Source of the DNA: Bacteroidales bacterium
Lineage (GTDB): Bacteria; Bacteroidota; Bacteroidia; Bacteroidales; UBA12170
Length of the DNA: 64,000 nucleotides
Assembly: GCA_016744655.1 (NCBI GenBank)
Contig: JADGDY010000004.1
Coordinates: forward strand, 34,901-98,900
Direction of reading: 5' to 3'
The notes under the pieces were generated by a model. That model worked only from the letters and a program-made list of their open reading frames with translations. It was not told the DNA's origin and did no database searches. Positions 25,165-35,148 of this stretch are shown here, one piece after another. The position numbers were made by a program, and so were the translations under genes. The first letter of the stretch is position 1; each line of letters opens with the position of its first letter.

Positions 25165-26715
25165 ATGAGAAAACACTATAATTCACTCGTAACCATATTG
25201 CTTTTGATGCTTTTTATAAGCACATTGAATGGACAAACAGAAAACAAAGAAGTCAAAGATAAACCTGATCCTCTCGTGGAAGAAACCCAAAATGATGATA
25301 AGGAGTTCAGAGGTATTTTACTCGATTCTGAAAATAAAACACCCTTGCTATATACTACTATTTACATTTTAAATACTAATAGAGGAACAATAAGCAATGA
25401 GTTAGGCCATTTTACAATTAATATTTCCGGTTTAAATAAAACGGATTCATTGGCGTTTCAATTTGTTGGCTATAAAACAAGAACCATTAGTTTAGGCGAA
25501 CTGGAAGCTGATTCTGTGATTTACCTGAAAGAAGAGTTTGTTAACTTGAGTGAGTTCTTAGTTTTTGCTACTGAACCTGATGCCGAAGCCATTGTAAAAA
25601 ATGTGGTGAAGAATAAAAAATCGAATTATCGAAAAACGACCAGTAAAAAACAGACCTTCATTCGTCTACGAGATAATATGATTATGGATGATTTTAGCTT
25701 TGACTATAAAAAAAGTTCACTTGCTGATTTGGACAGAGAAACGTTTGACCGAGCTGGAGAAAAAATTCCAAAGAACACCACATCGTATACTGATTTCCTG
25801 GTTAATCTCTATTTTAACAAAGATAAAGCTAATGACATTAAATTTGATCCCATCAAAATGGTATCACTAAAAGAGAATGATATTAACGAACCTAGTCAGT
25901 TATCACTAGTACTAGAAGATGCATTGGCCAATACAAAGGAAGACGAGTATTGGAAAGTAAAATCAGGAATATTTAGTAAAAAAATTGATGACGATGAAAT
26001 AAAAGGTAAGTCATCTGACTCATTGGGTGAAGATACCGAACGATTAGCTTTCTATACTTCATCCGTTAAAGAGCAGCTTCAATATAGTCTAATGGAAGAT
26101 AAGGATCAATGGGAATTCCTTTATAGCACTAGTAAATACAATTACACAATTGACGGAGGAACCCGTGTAAACGGGGAGGATGTTTACATCATTGATTTTA
26201 CACCAAAAAAGAATGGTTTATTCATGGGAAGAATATTTATCGCTGTCAGTACATATGCATTGATCAGGGCTGACTATGAATATGCCCCAGATAAAACAGG
26301 TGCAGATGTTAATCTTCTGGGGATTGGATATACTGAGAAGTATTTTAAAGGTTCAATTTATTTTGAGAAAAAAGAGGACAATTATGTATTAAAATATTTT
26401 TCACGGAAAATTGGAACTTATTTGACTATGGATCGAAATCTTGCCTTACAGAAGAAAAAAAACAGGACCTTGTTTGATAAGAAAGTGGAGGAAATAAAAG
26501 TAGGTCTTATCATAAAGTCTGATGTGGAAGAATCTTTGGAACTATTGGTAATTGAAGACGATAATATTTCTGAACAGAAATACTCTGATTTCAATCAACC
26601 TGAGAACATTAAGCCTATTTTTGTTAAACAGTTCAATGATGAATTATGGAAAGATTATAATATTATCGAACCTACGAAGCAAATGAAGGATTATAAAAAG
26701 CATGAAAAGAATTAG
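25165..26715 (+). CDS. Exported protein with carboxypeptidase-like regulatory domain
   Basis: 516 residues from the ATG at 25165, chosen because the signal peptide MRKHYNSLVTILLLMLF...LNGQ begins there (an ATG at 25141 adds eight residues). After an acidic linker, a beta-sandwich of the CarboxypepD_reg type spans about residues 45-125 (FRGILLDSENKTPLLYTTIYI, GTISNELGHFTI, LAFQFVGYKTR). The rest (about 130-516) is an uncharacterised beta-rich region that includes FYTSSVKEQLQYSLMEDKDQ. Related Bacteroidota proteins sit in the periplasm or outer membrane; function unknown. No TonB-dependent barrel follows. Confidence 0.7.
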   Translation: MRKHYNSLVTILLLMLFISTLNGQTENKEVKDKPDPLVEETQNDDKEFRGILLDSENKTPLLYTTIYILNTNRGTISNELGHFTINISGLNKTDSLAFQFVGYKTRTISLGELEADSVIYLKEEFVNLSEFLVFATEPDAEAIVKNVVKNKKSNYRKTTSKKQTFIRLRDNMIMDDFSFDYKKSSLADLDRETFDRAGEKIPKNTTSYTDFLVNLYFNKDKANDIKFDPIKMVSLKENDINEPSQLSLVLEDALANTKEDEYWKVKSGIFSKKIDDDEIKGKSSDSLGEDTERLAFYTSSVKEQLQYSLMEDKDQWEFLYSTSKYNYTIDGGTRVNGEDVYIIDFTPKKNGLFMGRIFIAVSTYALIRADYEYAPDKTGADVNLLGIGYTEKYFKGSIYFEKKEDNYVLKYFSRKIGTYLTMDRNLALQKKKNRTLFDKKVEEIKVGLIIKSDVEESLELLVIEDDNISEQKYSDFNQPENIKPIFVKQFNDELWKDYNIIEPTKQMKDYKKHEKN

Positions 26716-26873
26716 CTTCATTGGTTTAACCCAAACTTGATATTATGGCCCGAACCTTGTAAGTCACGAAAGAATCAAAGTAGAAATAACAATGAGAAAA
26801 ATTATTTAGTATATCGCATTGGTTTTATCTGGATTAGGAATTCCATTGCTAGCATGATTTCTAATAGAAACCA

Positions 26874-27527
26874 TCAAATATTAACCTTAAAAAAGACACC
26901 TACATTTATTTCTGTTCTAAAATTTTGTCCAAAATGCTTTACATTTAGTGCTGGGCCAAAATGATAAATTTGATACTTTACTCCTAATCTCCAAAAGTGA
27001 TAACTAAATTGATGAGACTCTCTAAATGAGGTTAAAGCTTGGAGTCTGAAATAAGGATGTAGACTTCTATTGTTTAAAGGGTGCCATTCGAAAAATGAAA
27101 AGATTTCTCCATTTCCTTGTTTATGCAACTCATAGCTTGGCTGAATGGATAGTCGTATGCTTTTACTCGCATGAAAAAATGAAAGGGTAATTATAGGATT
27201 AAAGCCTCCATTTGCGGTGAGTGTTGCTCCAATTCCGATTTCGAATTTCTTAATTAACTCATATAACACTACTGATTGAATCATATAACTAGCGGGATTA
27301 TTTGGCTGATAATCCACTTCGTAGTTTATAATATTGGTAAATGCAAATGCGCTTGCCGAAGGGATTTTTTTGTAAAAACTCATTTGGTACATACTTGAAT
27401 TATTTCCAATGATTAGCTCTATAGGTACTGGATTAATTTCGACTTTATTTTGAGGTGTTTGTTCTTGCCACATGAGTGAACTAACATTAATCAGCAGTAT
27501 GGTAATTAGGACTCTATATAGTCTCAT
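26874..27527 (-). CDS. Hypothetical exported beta-rich protein
   Basis: 217 residues with a signal peptide (about residues 1-18). The remainder has alternating hydrophobic/polar strands with many aromatics (SFYKKIPSASAFAFTNIINYEV, IRLSIQPSYEL, FRLGV-like WRLGVKYQIYHFGPAL), as in small outer-membrane barrels of 8-10 strands. No family recognised. It is monocistronic and lies downstream of, and on the same strand as, the MATE exporter gene, with 130 bp between them. Confidence 0.6.
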   Translation of the reverse strand: MRLYRVLITILLINVSSLMWQEQTPQNKVEINPVPIELIIGNNSSMYQMSFYKKIPSASAFAFTNIINYEVDYQPNNPASYMIQSVVLYELIKKFEIGIGATLTANGGFNPIITLSFFHASKSIRLSIQPSYELHKQGNGEIFSFFEWHPLNNRSLHPYFRLQALTSFRESHQFSYHFWRLGVKYQIYHFGPALNVKHFGQNFRTEINVGVFFKVNI

Positions 27528-27659
27528 ATTAAAAAAGTTTTATAAAAAAATGGTATGGATTGAAAGAATGGAACTCTAATTGTAAAAACGCAAAAACTCT
27601 TGCTGTTTTATGCGGAAATGAATTCTAACAATATTATTCTTTGAACAAGAAATGGAATT

Positions 27660-28991
27660 TTAAACTGGTATAATAATCCTATTCATTTTCTTTTCTCGCG
27701 TAAGGTAGAATACCATAAACGCAATTAATAGCTCTACTATGGGCATAATCAGCCACACTCCATTAATTCCCATCATCTGAGGTAATAAATAGGCCATAAA
27801 TGCAAATACAACAAATGTTTTAGAAAAGGAGATAATGGCAGATATTTTACCATTAGATAGGGCTGTGAACATGGCAGAACCAAACATATTATAACCTACC
27901 AATAGAAAACCAAATGAAAAAATTGACAATCCTTGTATAGCTAATTCATAAGCCGGATTATCAGGACTGAAAAAGATGGACACCAAAAATGACTTCCCCA
28001 CTATAATGGCTACAACTATCACAGGGCTTATAATGAGTAAACTATTAATAGTGTATTTTCTCACTTTAGCGAGCATGGCAAAATCCTTCTTTCCATAATA
28101 ATAACTAATGAGGGGAGCTGTACCAATGGCAAAACCAAAGAAAGAATTACCCACCAATAAATTAATGTATAGAATTACTGAAATGGCTGCTAAACCATCG
28201 TTACCAGCGTATTTCAGGCTGAGTAAATTAAAAATCAAAGCTGTAAAACCAATAGATAATTCACTTACCATTTCTGAAGAGCCATTAAATACTACCGACT
28301 TCATGAATTTTATATCAATAGTATGAAAGCCAAAATTAAAAGTGGATTTATCAGAATTAAAATAAATCCCGGCATAAATTAATGCAATAGCAATTCCCAG
28401 AAGTGTGGCTAATCCAGCTCCCTTTACTCCCATATCTAAAACAACAATAAACACATAATCCAAAATAATATTGGCAAGACCACCAATTACTGACATGATT
28501 AATGATGTTTTGGGATTACCCTCCGCCCTTAAGAATCCTGCAAAAATCATTTTTGCTATAAGTAACGGAAAGGTGAGAAAAACATAAAAGCTATAAGATT
28601 CGGCATAAACCAATAAAGCGTCATTAACACCTAAAAACTGTAAAATGTTATCCTGGAATATAAAAGACACAATAGTCATAAAGACTCCAAAATTTATGGC
28701 AACAACTAGAAGGTTGGAAAAATACTTAGAAGCTAATTTAACATTCTTCTCACCCAATTTTATGGAGGCTAAAGCACCACCACCTGATGCCAGCATTAAA
28801 CCAAACGAAAATATCAAACTATTCACTGGAATAGTTAGGTTTACTGCAGCCAGGGCTGTTGAACCCACATAAGTAGATATAAAGTATCCATCAACTATAG
28901 CATAAATAGCCATAAATGCCATCACTAATATTGAAGGCATCAAGAAGTTAAGAAACTCCTTACTATTCATTTCATTTTTAAATCTCATCAT
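27660..28991 (-). CDS. MATE family efflux transporter
   Basis: 443 residues from the ATG at 28991 with twelve hydrophobic segments, typical of MATE exporters (SIVDGYF-like YAIVDGYFISTYVG, AINLT-like LAAVNLTIPV, LASGGGALASIKLGEKN, FLRAEGNPKTS, IGTAPLISYYYGKKD). It would export cationic drugs or metabolites using Na+ or H+. In-frame Met codons at 29057 and 29009 are disfavoured because a -7 box lies at 29022-29029. The gene is divergent from an AraC regulator that probably controls it. Confidence 0.88.
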   Translation of the reverse strand: MMRFKNEMNSKEFLNFLMPSILVMAFMAIYAIVDGYFISTYVGSTALAAVNLTIPVNSLIFSFGLMLASGGGALASIKLGEKNVKLASKYFSNLLVVAINFGVFMTIVSFIFQDNILQFLGVNDALLVYAESYSFYVFLTFPLLIAKMIFAGFLRAEGNPKTSLIMSVIGGLANIILDYVFIVVLDMGVKGAGLATLLGIAIALIYAGIYFNSDKSTFNFGFHTIDIKFMKSVVFNGSSEMVSELSIGFTALIFNLLSLKYAGNDGLAAISVILYINLLVGNSFFGFAIGTAPLISYYYGKKDFAMLAKVRKYTINSLLIISPVIVVAIIVGKSFLVSIFFSPDNPAYELAIQGLSIFSFGFLLVGYNMFGSAMFTALSNGKISAIISFSKTFVVFAFMAYLLPQMMGINGVWLIMPIVELLIAFMVFYLTREKKMNRIIIPV

Positions 28992-29021
28992 CTTTTCATT
29001 TTTTATCATTAAACTCGAATG

Positions 29022-29029
29022 CAAAAGTA
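29022..29029 (-). promoter_or_regulatory. -7 box for the MATE exporter gene
   Basis: Minus-strand TACTTTTG fits TAnnTTTG. It places the transcript start just before 29010 and decides the start codon at 28991. Confidence 0.45.
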
Positions 29030-29215
29030 TGTTGAGGAGAAATTTAATTTGTTGCACATTTAACGGCTATTGGTGGACAATTATCCTTAAATGAATTTAT
29101 GCAATAAAATATTTTGTACATTTGAATTTGTATATTATTCCTATTGCTTGATATATAGTGTTTTATATTTAATGTTGTTTCTGTGCGAATATTTTAATAG
29201 TTTAAATTAATACAC

Positions 29216-30100
29216 ATGAGGTCGAAAGAAATTGAAAGGCTACCAATTCGTTCACTTGATAAACAGATACCGAATGGATTAGGACAAAAGTTTGATATTG
29301 AAGCTTTACAGGTGGAAAGAAAGGGAGAAGGAATAATGGTTAAAGCACATCGACACGACTATTATCATATTTTGTTTGTAACAAAAGGTAAGGGTGAGCA
29401 TTCTATCGATTTCAAAAACTATAAAATTGAAGCAAATTCTATGTTTTTTGTATCGCCAGGACAAGTTCACTCTATGAATATAGATAAAGATGTGGAGGGC
29501 TTTGTTATTTCATTTACCTCTGATTTTTATTTGCTAAACAATAGTGAACAAAGCTTAAACGACCACCCATTCTTTCATTCCATCAGCAACACACCAGTAG
29601 TTTATTTAGACAGTTCCTATCATCAGTTTCAAATGATGATGAATGATATGCTTCAGGAATACCAAGAGCGGGAAATAGGAGCAGAACGAGTATTACGAGC
29701 CTTGTTGGAAGTTTTATTACTTAGGATTTCTCGTTATTATCGTCAATCAGACAAACAAGATGTTCCGAAACATCTCTCCTTTCAAGTCAGAAAGTTAGAA
29801 GTATTAATAGATAGGCACTTCAGAGAGTATAAACTTCTAAATGATTATGCAGACCTAATGTATATTTCTCCAAAACACTTAAATAGCCTTTGTAAAAAGG
29901 GATTAAATAAAACAGTTACCAACCTATTGCATGAAAGAACGCTAACTGAAGCAAAGAGGATGCTTCTATTTACAGATAATTCTATAACAGAGATAGCTTT
30001 TGATTTGGGCTTTTCAGATAAATCATATTTCATGAGATTCTTTAAAAAGCAAACTACTCAAACTGCTGATGAGTTCCGGCAAAAAAATATGGTTTCTTGA
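29216..30100 (+). CDS. AraC family transcriptional regulator
   Basis: 294 residues. An N-terminal cupin-like sensing domain (about 25-110; AHRHDYYHILFVTKGKGEHSIDF, FVSPGQVHSM) is followed by a C-terminal double helix-turn-helix (about 190-290; LADLMYISPKHLNSLCKKGLNKTVTNLL-like text and ITEIAFDLGFSDKSYFMRFFKKQTTQTADEFR). Divergent from the MATE exporter at 28991, its likely target. The ligand is unknown. Confidence 0.92.
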   Translation: MRSKEIERLPIRSLDKQIPNGLGQKFDIEALQVERKGEGIMVKAHRHDYYHILFVTKGKGEHSIDFKNYKIEANSMFFVSPGQVHSMNIDKDVEGFVISFTSDFYLLNNSEQSLNDHPFFHSISNTPVVYLDSSYHQFQMMMNDMLQEYQEREIGAERVLRALLEVLLLRISRYYRQSDKQDVPKHLSFQVRKLEVLIDRHFREYKLLNDYADLMYISPKHLNSLCKKGLNKTVTNLLHERTLTEAKRMLLFTDNSITEIAFDLGFSDKSYFMRFFKKQTTQTADEFRQKNMVS

Positions 30101-30218
30101 AGTGTTATTGTTTCGTAGCAAAAGAAGCATATTTGGTAGAATAAAGTATATTTACTGTTTAGCAATAATTAAATAAACCTAAGATATGTTTCCTCTCGGT
30201 TGTAGACAGTTTCAGACA

Positions 30219-31157
30219 ATGAAATTGCATTATATAGTCATACTGATTTTAGTTAATTTCAGTTCTTGCCAATCTCCCAATGCTTTCATTGATAATGCTT
30301 TGCCGATGTATGGAGGGCGTGAGAAAAGTAAGGAGCATAAAGAAATAGACGAGCTATTTGTTCAAAGATGCTTAACGCAATTTGGCTCAATTGATAGCTC
30401 AGTAAGTGTTCATATAAACAATGCTTGGAATTACTTTTATAATGATGATTTAGAAACTGCAATGAAAAGGTTTAATCAGGCTTGGTTATTGAATCCAGAA
30501 TTTCCTGATTCTTATTTTGGATTTGCCGCATTGTTAGAAATGCAGAATAAGCCAAAAGAAGCGACGCAGTATTACAATTTGGGAATTGAAAAAGATAAAA
30601 ACAACAATCGAACGAAAATATGCTATCAGAGAATTGCCGACTGTAAAGAAAAGCTAAATGACATTGAAGGAACCATAAATGCATATGAAAGCATAACTTT
30701 AGTAAACCCTAACAATTCATTCGCATTTAAAAAAATAGGTTTTTTTCAAATGCAGTTAAAAAATACTCAAGAAGCAATAGAAGCATATAATAGAGCAATT
30801 GTGCTTGACCCAAAAGATGCAATAACTTTTAATAATAGAAGATATTTGAATCAAACCTTGCAAAATTATCAATTAGCCATAGATGACTATTCAATTGCGA
30901 TAGAACTGAATCCTAATTATATTGGCGCATTAGTAAATAGAGGAATTACAGAATTGCAGATAAATAAATTTGCAGAAGCAAAGGCAGATTTTGAATATTG
31001 TGTGATACTAGATCCAAAAGCTGGAGAGCTAAGGCGCTTTTTAGGAATTGCCAAACTGAATTTAAATGAACTTTCAGAAGCTTGTTATGACTTTGATTTA
31101 GCTAAGAAATTAGGCGATCCAGATGTTTTACAATTGATAAATGAGAGCTGTAAATAA
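30219..31157 (+). CDS. TPR-repeat lipoprotein
   Basis: 312 residues from the ATG at 30219, where a lipoprotein signal (MKLHYIVILILVNFSSC) begins. The in-frame ATG at 30186 would add residues before it. About six tetratricopeptide repeats cover residues 65-305 (for example YFYNDDLETAMKRFNQAWLLNPEF, QEAIEAYNRAIVLDPKDAI, LAIDDYSIAIELNPNYIGALVN). A scaffold for envelope protein complexes is likely, but the partner is unknown. Followed after 74 bp by another lipoprotein gene. Confidence 0.8.
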   Translation: MKLHYIVILILVNFSSCQSPNAFIDNALPMYGGREKSKEHKEIDELFVQRCLTQFGSIDSSVSVHINNAWNYFYNDDLETAMKRFNQAWLLNPEFPDSYFGFAALLEMQNKPKEATQYYNLGIEKDKNNNRTKICYQRIADCKEKLNDIEGTINAYESITLVNPNNSFAFKKIGFFQMQLKNTQEAIEAYNRAIVLDPKDAITFNNRRYLNQTLQNYQLAIDDYSIAIELNPNYIGALVNRGITELQINKFAEAKADFEYCVILDPKAGELRRFLGIAKLNLNELSEACYDFDLAKKLGDPDVLQLINESCK

Positions 31158-31231
31158 TATAATCCTTGCTACGGTTTAAAAGAATAGTTTTATATTTACA
31201 GCCGTATATAGAAACCACATACATAAATTCA

Positions 31232-32152
31232 ATGAGAGAAATTTTCAATTTACTTTTGTTAACAATTGTTTTGACATCGTGTCAAGCACAAAATACAGAT
31301 TTGACTTTAAACCTTGAGAAAGGAAAAGAGTATCGACAAGTTGCAAATACTAAAGCAACAGTTATTCAAGACATAAACGGTCAAAAAATGAATATGGTGA
31401 TCACCATAAAGGGAAGTATGTTGTATAAAGTTGTTGCTGTGAACCCTTCAGATTATGATTTAGATGTAAAATATGAAAGTTTGGGAATGGTAATGGATTT
31501 ACCTCAAGGGGAAATCGAATTTAATTCTGAAAAGAATGACGAACAAGATGTATTTTCTACTTTGCTATCCAAGATGATTGGAAATACCTTCAATGTTAAA
31601 ATGGCAAAAAATGGGAAGATTCTTGATGTGAAAAATATTGAATCTCGAATAGAATCTTTATTCGGGGATTTTACACATCTTCCTGAAAATCAATTGGCAC
31701 AATTGAAGGCTCAAATGAATAAGGCATATGGTGCTGAGGCATTTAAAGGAAGTATTGAAATGGTAACTGCAATCTATCCTGATAATCCGGTGAATAAAGG
31801 AGACAAGTGGGAAATAAAAACAAATTTAGAATCAGGAATGGCAGCTTTAATGACTACTGAATACGAGTTTACCGACTTGGGTTCTGATTATGCTACGATT
31901 AAAGGTGTTTCAGTTATTGAAACAGAAGATAAAGATGCATACATTGAAGCCAATGGGATGCCACTGAAATATGATTTAAAAGGTTCTATGATTTCAGATA
32001 TTAAAGTGGACAAAGAAACAGGTTGGATTATTGAAGCAACAATAAGTCAGGAAATCAAAGGAGATGCTTTTGTTAAAGAGAACCCACAAATGCCAAATGG
32101 GATGAAAATTCCGATGATTATGATTAATGAAATGACCATAAAGAATCAATAA
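31232..32152 (+). CDS. DUF6263-like lipoprotein
   Basis: 306 residues from the ATG at 31232, chosen for its lipobox signal (LLLLTIVLTSC). The body is a beta-rich periplasmic domain (LNLEKGKEYRQVANTKATVIQDINGQ, FNVKMAKNGKILDVKNIES, PVNKGDKWEIKTNLESGM, GSMISDIKVDKETGWIIEATI) that matches the pattern of DUF6263 proteins, which are of unknown function. Likely cotranscribed with the TPR lipoprotein upstream. Confidence 0.65.
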   Translation: MREIFNLLLLTIVLTSCQAQNTDLTLNLEKGKEYRQVANTKATVIQDINGQKMNMVITIKGSMLYKVVAVNPSDYDLDVKYESLGMVMDLPQGEIEFNSEKNDEQDVFSTLLSKMIGNTFNVKMAKNGKILDVKNIESRIESLFGDFTHLPENQLAQLKAQMNKAYGAEAFKGSIEMVTAIYPDNPVNKGDKWEIKTNLESGMAALMTTEYEFTDLGSDYATIKGVSVIETEDKDAYIEANGMPLKYDLKGSMISDIKVDKETGWIIEATISQEIKGDAFVKENPQMPNGMKIPMIMINEMTIKNQ

Positions 32153-32233
32153 AACGATTGATATATTTAGGATTGAAATAGCATAGTACTTTGTTTCTCC
32201 AGATTTGTCATATTTTGACAATCTTATTATTGG

Positions 32234-32241
32234 TAAATTTG
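32234..32241 (+). promoter_or_regulatory. -7 box for DUF4269 gene
   Basis: TAAATTTG fits TAnnTTTG, 23 nt before the ATG at 32265. Confidence 0.4.
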
Positions 32242-32264
32242 CAACCTAAATTCAAGTATTTTAG

Positions 32265-32807
32265 ATGAAATCAATGATAAACTTCAAAAATTTAAACTAC
32301 CTAAAGCAAGGAAACAGCAAACAAAAACTCGCATATCATGTTCTAGTGAAGAATCAGGTTTTGGAGACCTTAGAAGCCTTTAACCCTATTCTTGTGGGTA
32401 CCATTCCTATAAATATAGATATTGAGACCAGCGACTTGGATATCATCTGTTTTGTTCCAGATAAACCGGACTTTCAGAATTTAATTATTGAGAAATTTGG
32501 GGAGGCTGCTGAATTTAAAATCTGGGAAAATAATATAACTAATCCTTCAGCTATTGTTTCGAGTTTTATGTTGGATGGGTTTGAAATAGAATTATTTGGT
32601 CAGAATATTCCCACCTCACAACAAAATGCCTATCGCCATATGTTGATAGAGCATCAGATATTAATGGAAAATGTAGAGGCATTCAGACAAAGAATCATTG
32701 AGCTCAAAAAGAATGGCTTAAAAACAGAACCAGCCTTTGCCAAAGAACTCAATTTACAAGGCGATCCTTATGAGGCATTATTGAAATTTGATCTTTCAAA
32801 AATTTGA
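32265..32807 (+). CDS. DUF4269 nucleotidyltransferase-like protein
   Basis: 180 residues, the full length of DUF4269. The motif VGTIPINIDIETSDLDIIC resembles a minimal nucleotidyltransferase active site (Gly, then Asp-x-Asp). The conserved WENNITNPSAIVSSFMLDGFEIELFGQ and the QNAYRHMLIEHQIL/ LKTEPAFAKELNLQGDPYEALL C-terminus follow. The activity has not been established for the family. A decayed second copy lies at 34610-34815, on the far side of the acyl-CoA ligase gene. A second ATG three codons in is an alternative start. Confidence 0.8.
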   Translation: MKSMINFKNLNYLKQGNSKQKLAYHVLVKNQVLETLEAFNPILVGTIPINIDIETSDLDIICFVPDKPDFQNLIIEKFGEAAEFKIWENNITNPSAIVSSFMLDGFEIELFGQNIPTSQQNAYRHMLIEHQILMENVEAFRQRIIELKKNGLKTEPAFAKELNLQGDPYEALLKFDLSKI

Positions 32808-32893
32808 TTGTAGATTAAATATTAACGAAACAAAATTACCTATAATAGCACCTATTTATTTTGTTGTATTTTAGCCGACAGAAAAAATAATAC

Positions 32894-34537
32894 ATGCACG
32901 ATCTTCCAGCTTTAACACTACCAGCATTATTGCAGCGTTCAGTTAGCAAATATACTGATCATCCAGCGCTTGCTTTTGTTGGTGAAGCTCCTATTAGCTA
33001 TACCCAGTTCGATAAAAAAAAGCTTGCTGTTAGCGCTTTACTAGAGAAATTGAAAATACAGTCTGGTGATCGTGTGGCTTTGCTAAGTTCCAATATGCCG
33101 AACTGGGGAATCACCTATTTTGCTATTGTTTCACTGGGAGCAGTTGTAGTGCCTATTCTCCCAGATTTTAGTGAGCATGAAATAGACAATATCCTCACCC
33201 ACTCCGAAGCGAAAGCCATATTTGTTTCAAATGGATTAAAAGCTAAAATCAAAAACTTCCAAGAGGAAACGCTAGTACATCGCATATTAATTGAAGATTA
33301 TTCTATATTAGAACCTGAACAAGCACGTATTTGCTTTAAGGAAGGTTCGAGTCCAAAAAGGACTTATACTATTGTCGAAGATGATTTGGCGGTGATTATT
33401 TATACTTCAGGAACAACCGGAAAATCTAAAGGTGTAATGCTTAGTCACAAAAACTTAGTGTCTAATGCTATATCGAGCGGCGGGATTCAGGATATCAACC
33501 CTTATGATCGTTTTTTATCTGTCCTGCCTCTATCTCATACCTACGAAAACACAATCGGCTTTCTTCTTCCAGTTCTAAAGGGCGCCAGTATTTATTACAT
33601 AACTAAAGCTCCTACGCCTGCTGTTTTATTACCTGCACTCAAGGCAGTACGCCCAACTTTAATGTTAACCGTACCCTTGATTATCGAAAAGATATACAAG
33701 AACAAAGTGTTGCCTTCATTCAATAAAAACAAATTGACAAGGACGCTTTATGCCATGCCCATCATGCGTAAAAAGATGAATCAGTTAGCTGGTAAAAAAC
33801 TGATACAAACGTTTGGCGGTGAATTGAAATTTTTCGGAATTGGTGGTGCCAAACTTGACAAAACAGTGGAGAAGTTTCTGAGAGAAGCAAAATTCCCTTA
33901 TGCCATTGGTTATGGCCTCACTGAAACAGCTCCCTTACTAGCAGGGGTGAATCCCCAATATACAAAATTACAATCTACAGGGCCAAAACTCGAAGGAGTA
34001 TCCATAAAGATTAATAATCCCGGAAAACTCACTGGTGAAGGTGAAATATGGGCAAAAGGGCCTAATGTGATGATGGGCTATTATAAAGAACCAGAACTTA
34101 CAAAAGAAGTTTTAACCGAAGATGGCTGGTTTAAAACCGGCGACTTGGGTATCATTGACAAAACCAACCATCTTTATATTCGTGGACGTAGTAAAAATGT
34201 GATTATTGGACCAGGTGGTGAAAATATATTTCCAGAAGACATCGAGTCGATTATTAATAATTTTAAGCATGTGGCCGAATCGCTTGTGATTCAACAAAAA
34301 GGGAAATTAGTGGCTATGGTTCACTTCAACCGTGAGGAAATTGAAGAAAAGTATATAACTGTAAAAGAAGACATTGAAGCTAAGTATGATGAATTGAGCA
34401 AAGAATTGCATGAGTATGTAAATGCCAGAGTCAATAAGTTTTCTAAAATCCAAATTGTGGAGCCTCACAAAGAGGAGTTTACAAAAACAGCCACTCAAAA
34501 AATCAAGCGGTTTTTATATGAGAGAGTAACTGTATAG
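32894..34537 (+). CDS. Long-chain acyl-CoA ligase (AMP-dependent synthetase)
   Basis: 547 residues, an ANL-superfamily adenylating enzyme. It shows the P-loop-like A3 motif IIYTSGTTGKSKGVMLSHKN, the A5 motif YGLTETAPLLAG, the A7 motif GWFKTGDLG and the hinge RGRSKNVIIGPGGENIFPEDIE, with the C-terminal Lys in FTKTATQKIKRF (A10). It activates a fatty acid with ATP and loads it on CoA at the inner face of the membrane. Chain length is not readable from sequence. Monocistronic by spacing. Confidence 0.9.
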   Translation: MHDLPALTLPALLQRSVSKYTDHPALAFVGEAPISYTQFDKKKLAVSALLEKLKIQSGDRVALLSSNMPNWGITYFAIVSLGAVVVPILPDFSEHEIDNILTHSEAKAIFVSNGLKAKIKNFQEETLVHRILIEDYSILEPEQARICFKEGSSPKRTYTIVEDDLAVIIYTSGTTGKSKGVMLSHKNLVSNAISSGGIQDINPYDRFLSVLPLSHTYENTIGFLLPVLKGASIYYITKAPTPAVLLPALKAVRPTLMLTVPLIIEKIYKNKVLPSFNKNKLTRTLYAMPIMRKKMNQLAGKKLIQTFGGELKFFGIGGAKLDKTVEKFLREAKFPYAIGYGLTETAPLLAGVNPQYTKLQSTGPKLEGVSIKINNPGKLTGEGEIWAKGPNVMMGYYKEPELTKEVLTEDGWFKTGDLGIIDKTNHLYIRGRSKNVIIGPGGENIFPEDIESIINNFKHVAESLVIQQKGKLVAMVHFNREEIEEKYITVKEDIEAKYDELSKELHEYVNARVNKFSKIQIVEPHKEEFTKTATQKIKRFLYERVTV

Positions 34538-34609
34538 AGTTCTTTTGACCATTAAAAATGTCGCTTTAACAATTATCTATTGTTGACCATCACTAAATCT
34601 TTGTGGCAT

Positions 34610-34815
34610 CAAGCTATATGTCAATCTCGAAATACCTCTAATAAATATAGAAACCAGCGACTTGAATATCATGTGTTTTGTTCCCAATATTCTGAGTTTT
34701 CAGAATTTCATTATGAGAAATTTGAGGAGGCTGCAGATTTTAAATTTTGGGAAAATGAAATTGCTAAACCTACTGCTACTGTTTTGAGTTTTATACTAGA
34801 TGCTCTTCACCAATA
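34610..34815 (+). pseudogene. Decayed second copy of DUF4269
   Basis: Nucleotide text from ATACCTCTAATAAATATAGAA to TTTTGAGTTTTATACTAGATG follows the intact DUF4269 gene at about 32400-32575 (shared GACCAGCGACTTG-ATATCAT, TTCAGAATTT, GAGAAATTTG-GGAGGCTGC). Frames shift, giving readable pieces EEAADFKFWENEIAKPTATVLSFILD. Both ends are missing. It probably arose by duplication flanking the acyl-CoA ligase gene, or by recombination with a relative. Its right end is fused to an inverted dipeptidase fragment. Confidence 0.75.
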
Positions 34816-34966
34816 TCAAATCGGAATTAAAAAATTTGAGAGGAGTATCTGTATGTGAATCTATGGTAAATACTCTATCGTGAATATTTGCAGCTTTTTG
34901 TTCTATACTTTGTCCAAATGACAACAGTGTAAACCCGAGCAAAAGTAAAGTGAAGAATCTATGCAT
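34796..34966 (-). pseudogene. 5' fragment of an M19 membrane dipeptidase
   Basis: On the minus strand from an ATG at 34966: a signal peptide MHRFFTLLLLGFTLLSFGQS, then KAANIHDRVFTIDSHTDTPLKFF. This matches the N-terminus of secreted M19 (renal-type) dipeptidases, where HxD of the D-S-H-T-D-T block binds zinc. After about 46 residues the similarity stops where the DUF4269 remnant begins, and a stop follows at 34796. The remaining 350 or so residues are absent. Confidence 0.65.
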
Positions 34967-35082
34967 TTTAGAAATTTTTAAGAACCAAAATTAATAAAAT
35001 TAGGTCTACTGGCAGGGCAAATGCACACTTTGTTTTTGTCCACGGATTAGAAACCATAAGCAGCTTTGGTGACCCTTATTTC

Positions 35083-35120
35083 TAAAAAAAATCCGCAGAA
35101 ATCAATTGAATTCTGCGGAT
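35083..35120 (-). terminator. Rho-independent terminator of rnr
   Basis: Read on the minus strand, ATCCGCAGAA pairs perfectly with TTCTGCGGAT (35111-35120 with 35091-35100) around a ten-base loop, followed by seven or eight T. It starts 29 nt after the rnr stop codon. Confidence 0.85.
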
Positions 35121-35148
35121 GGTATTTTATGTTTTTTGGATTTTCAAA

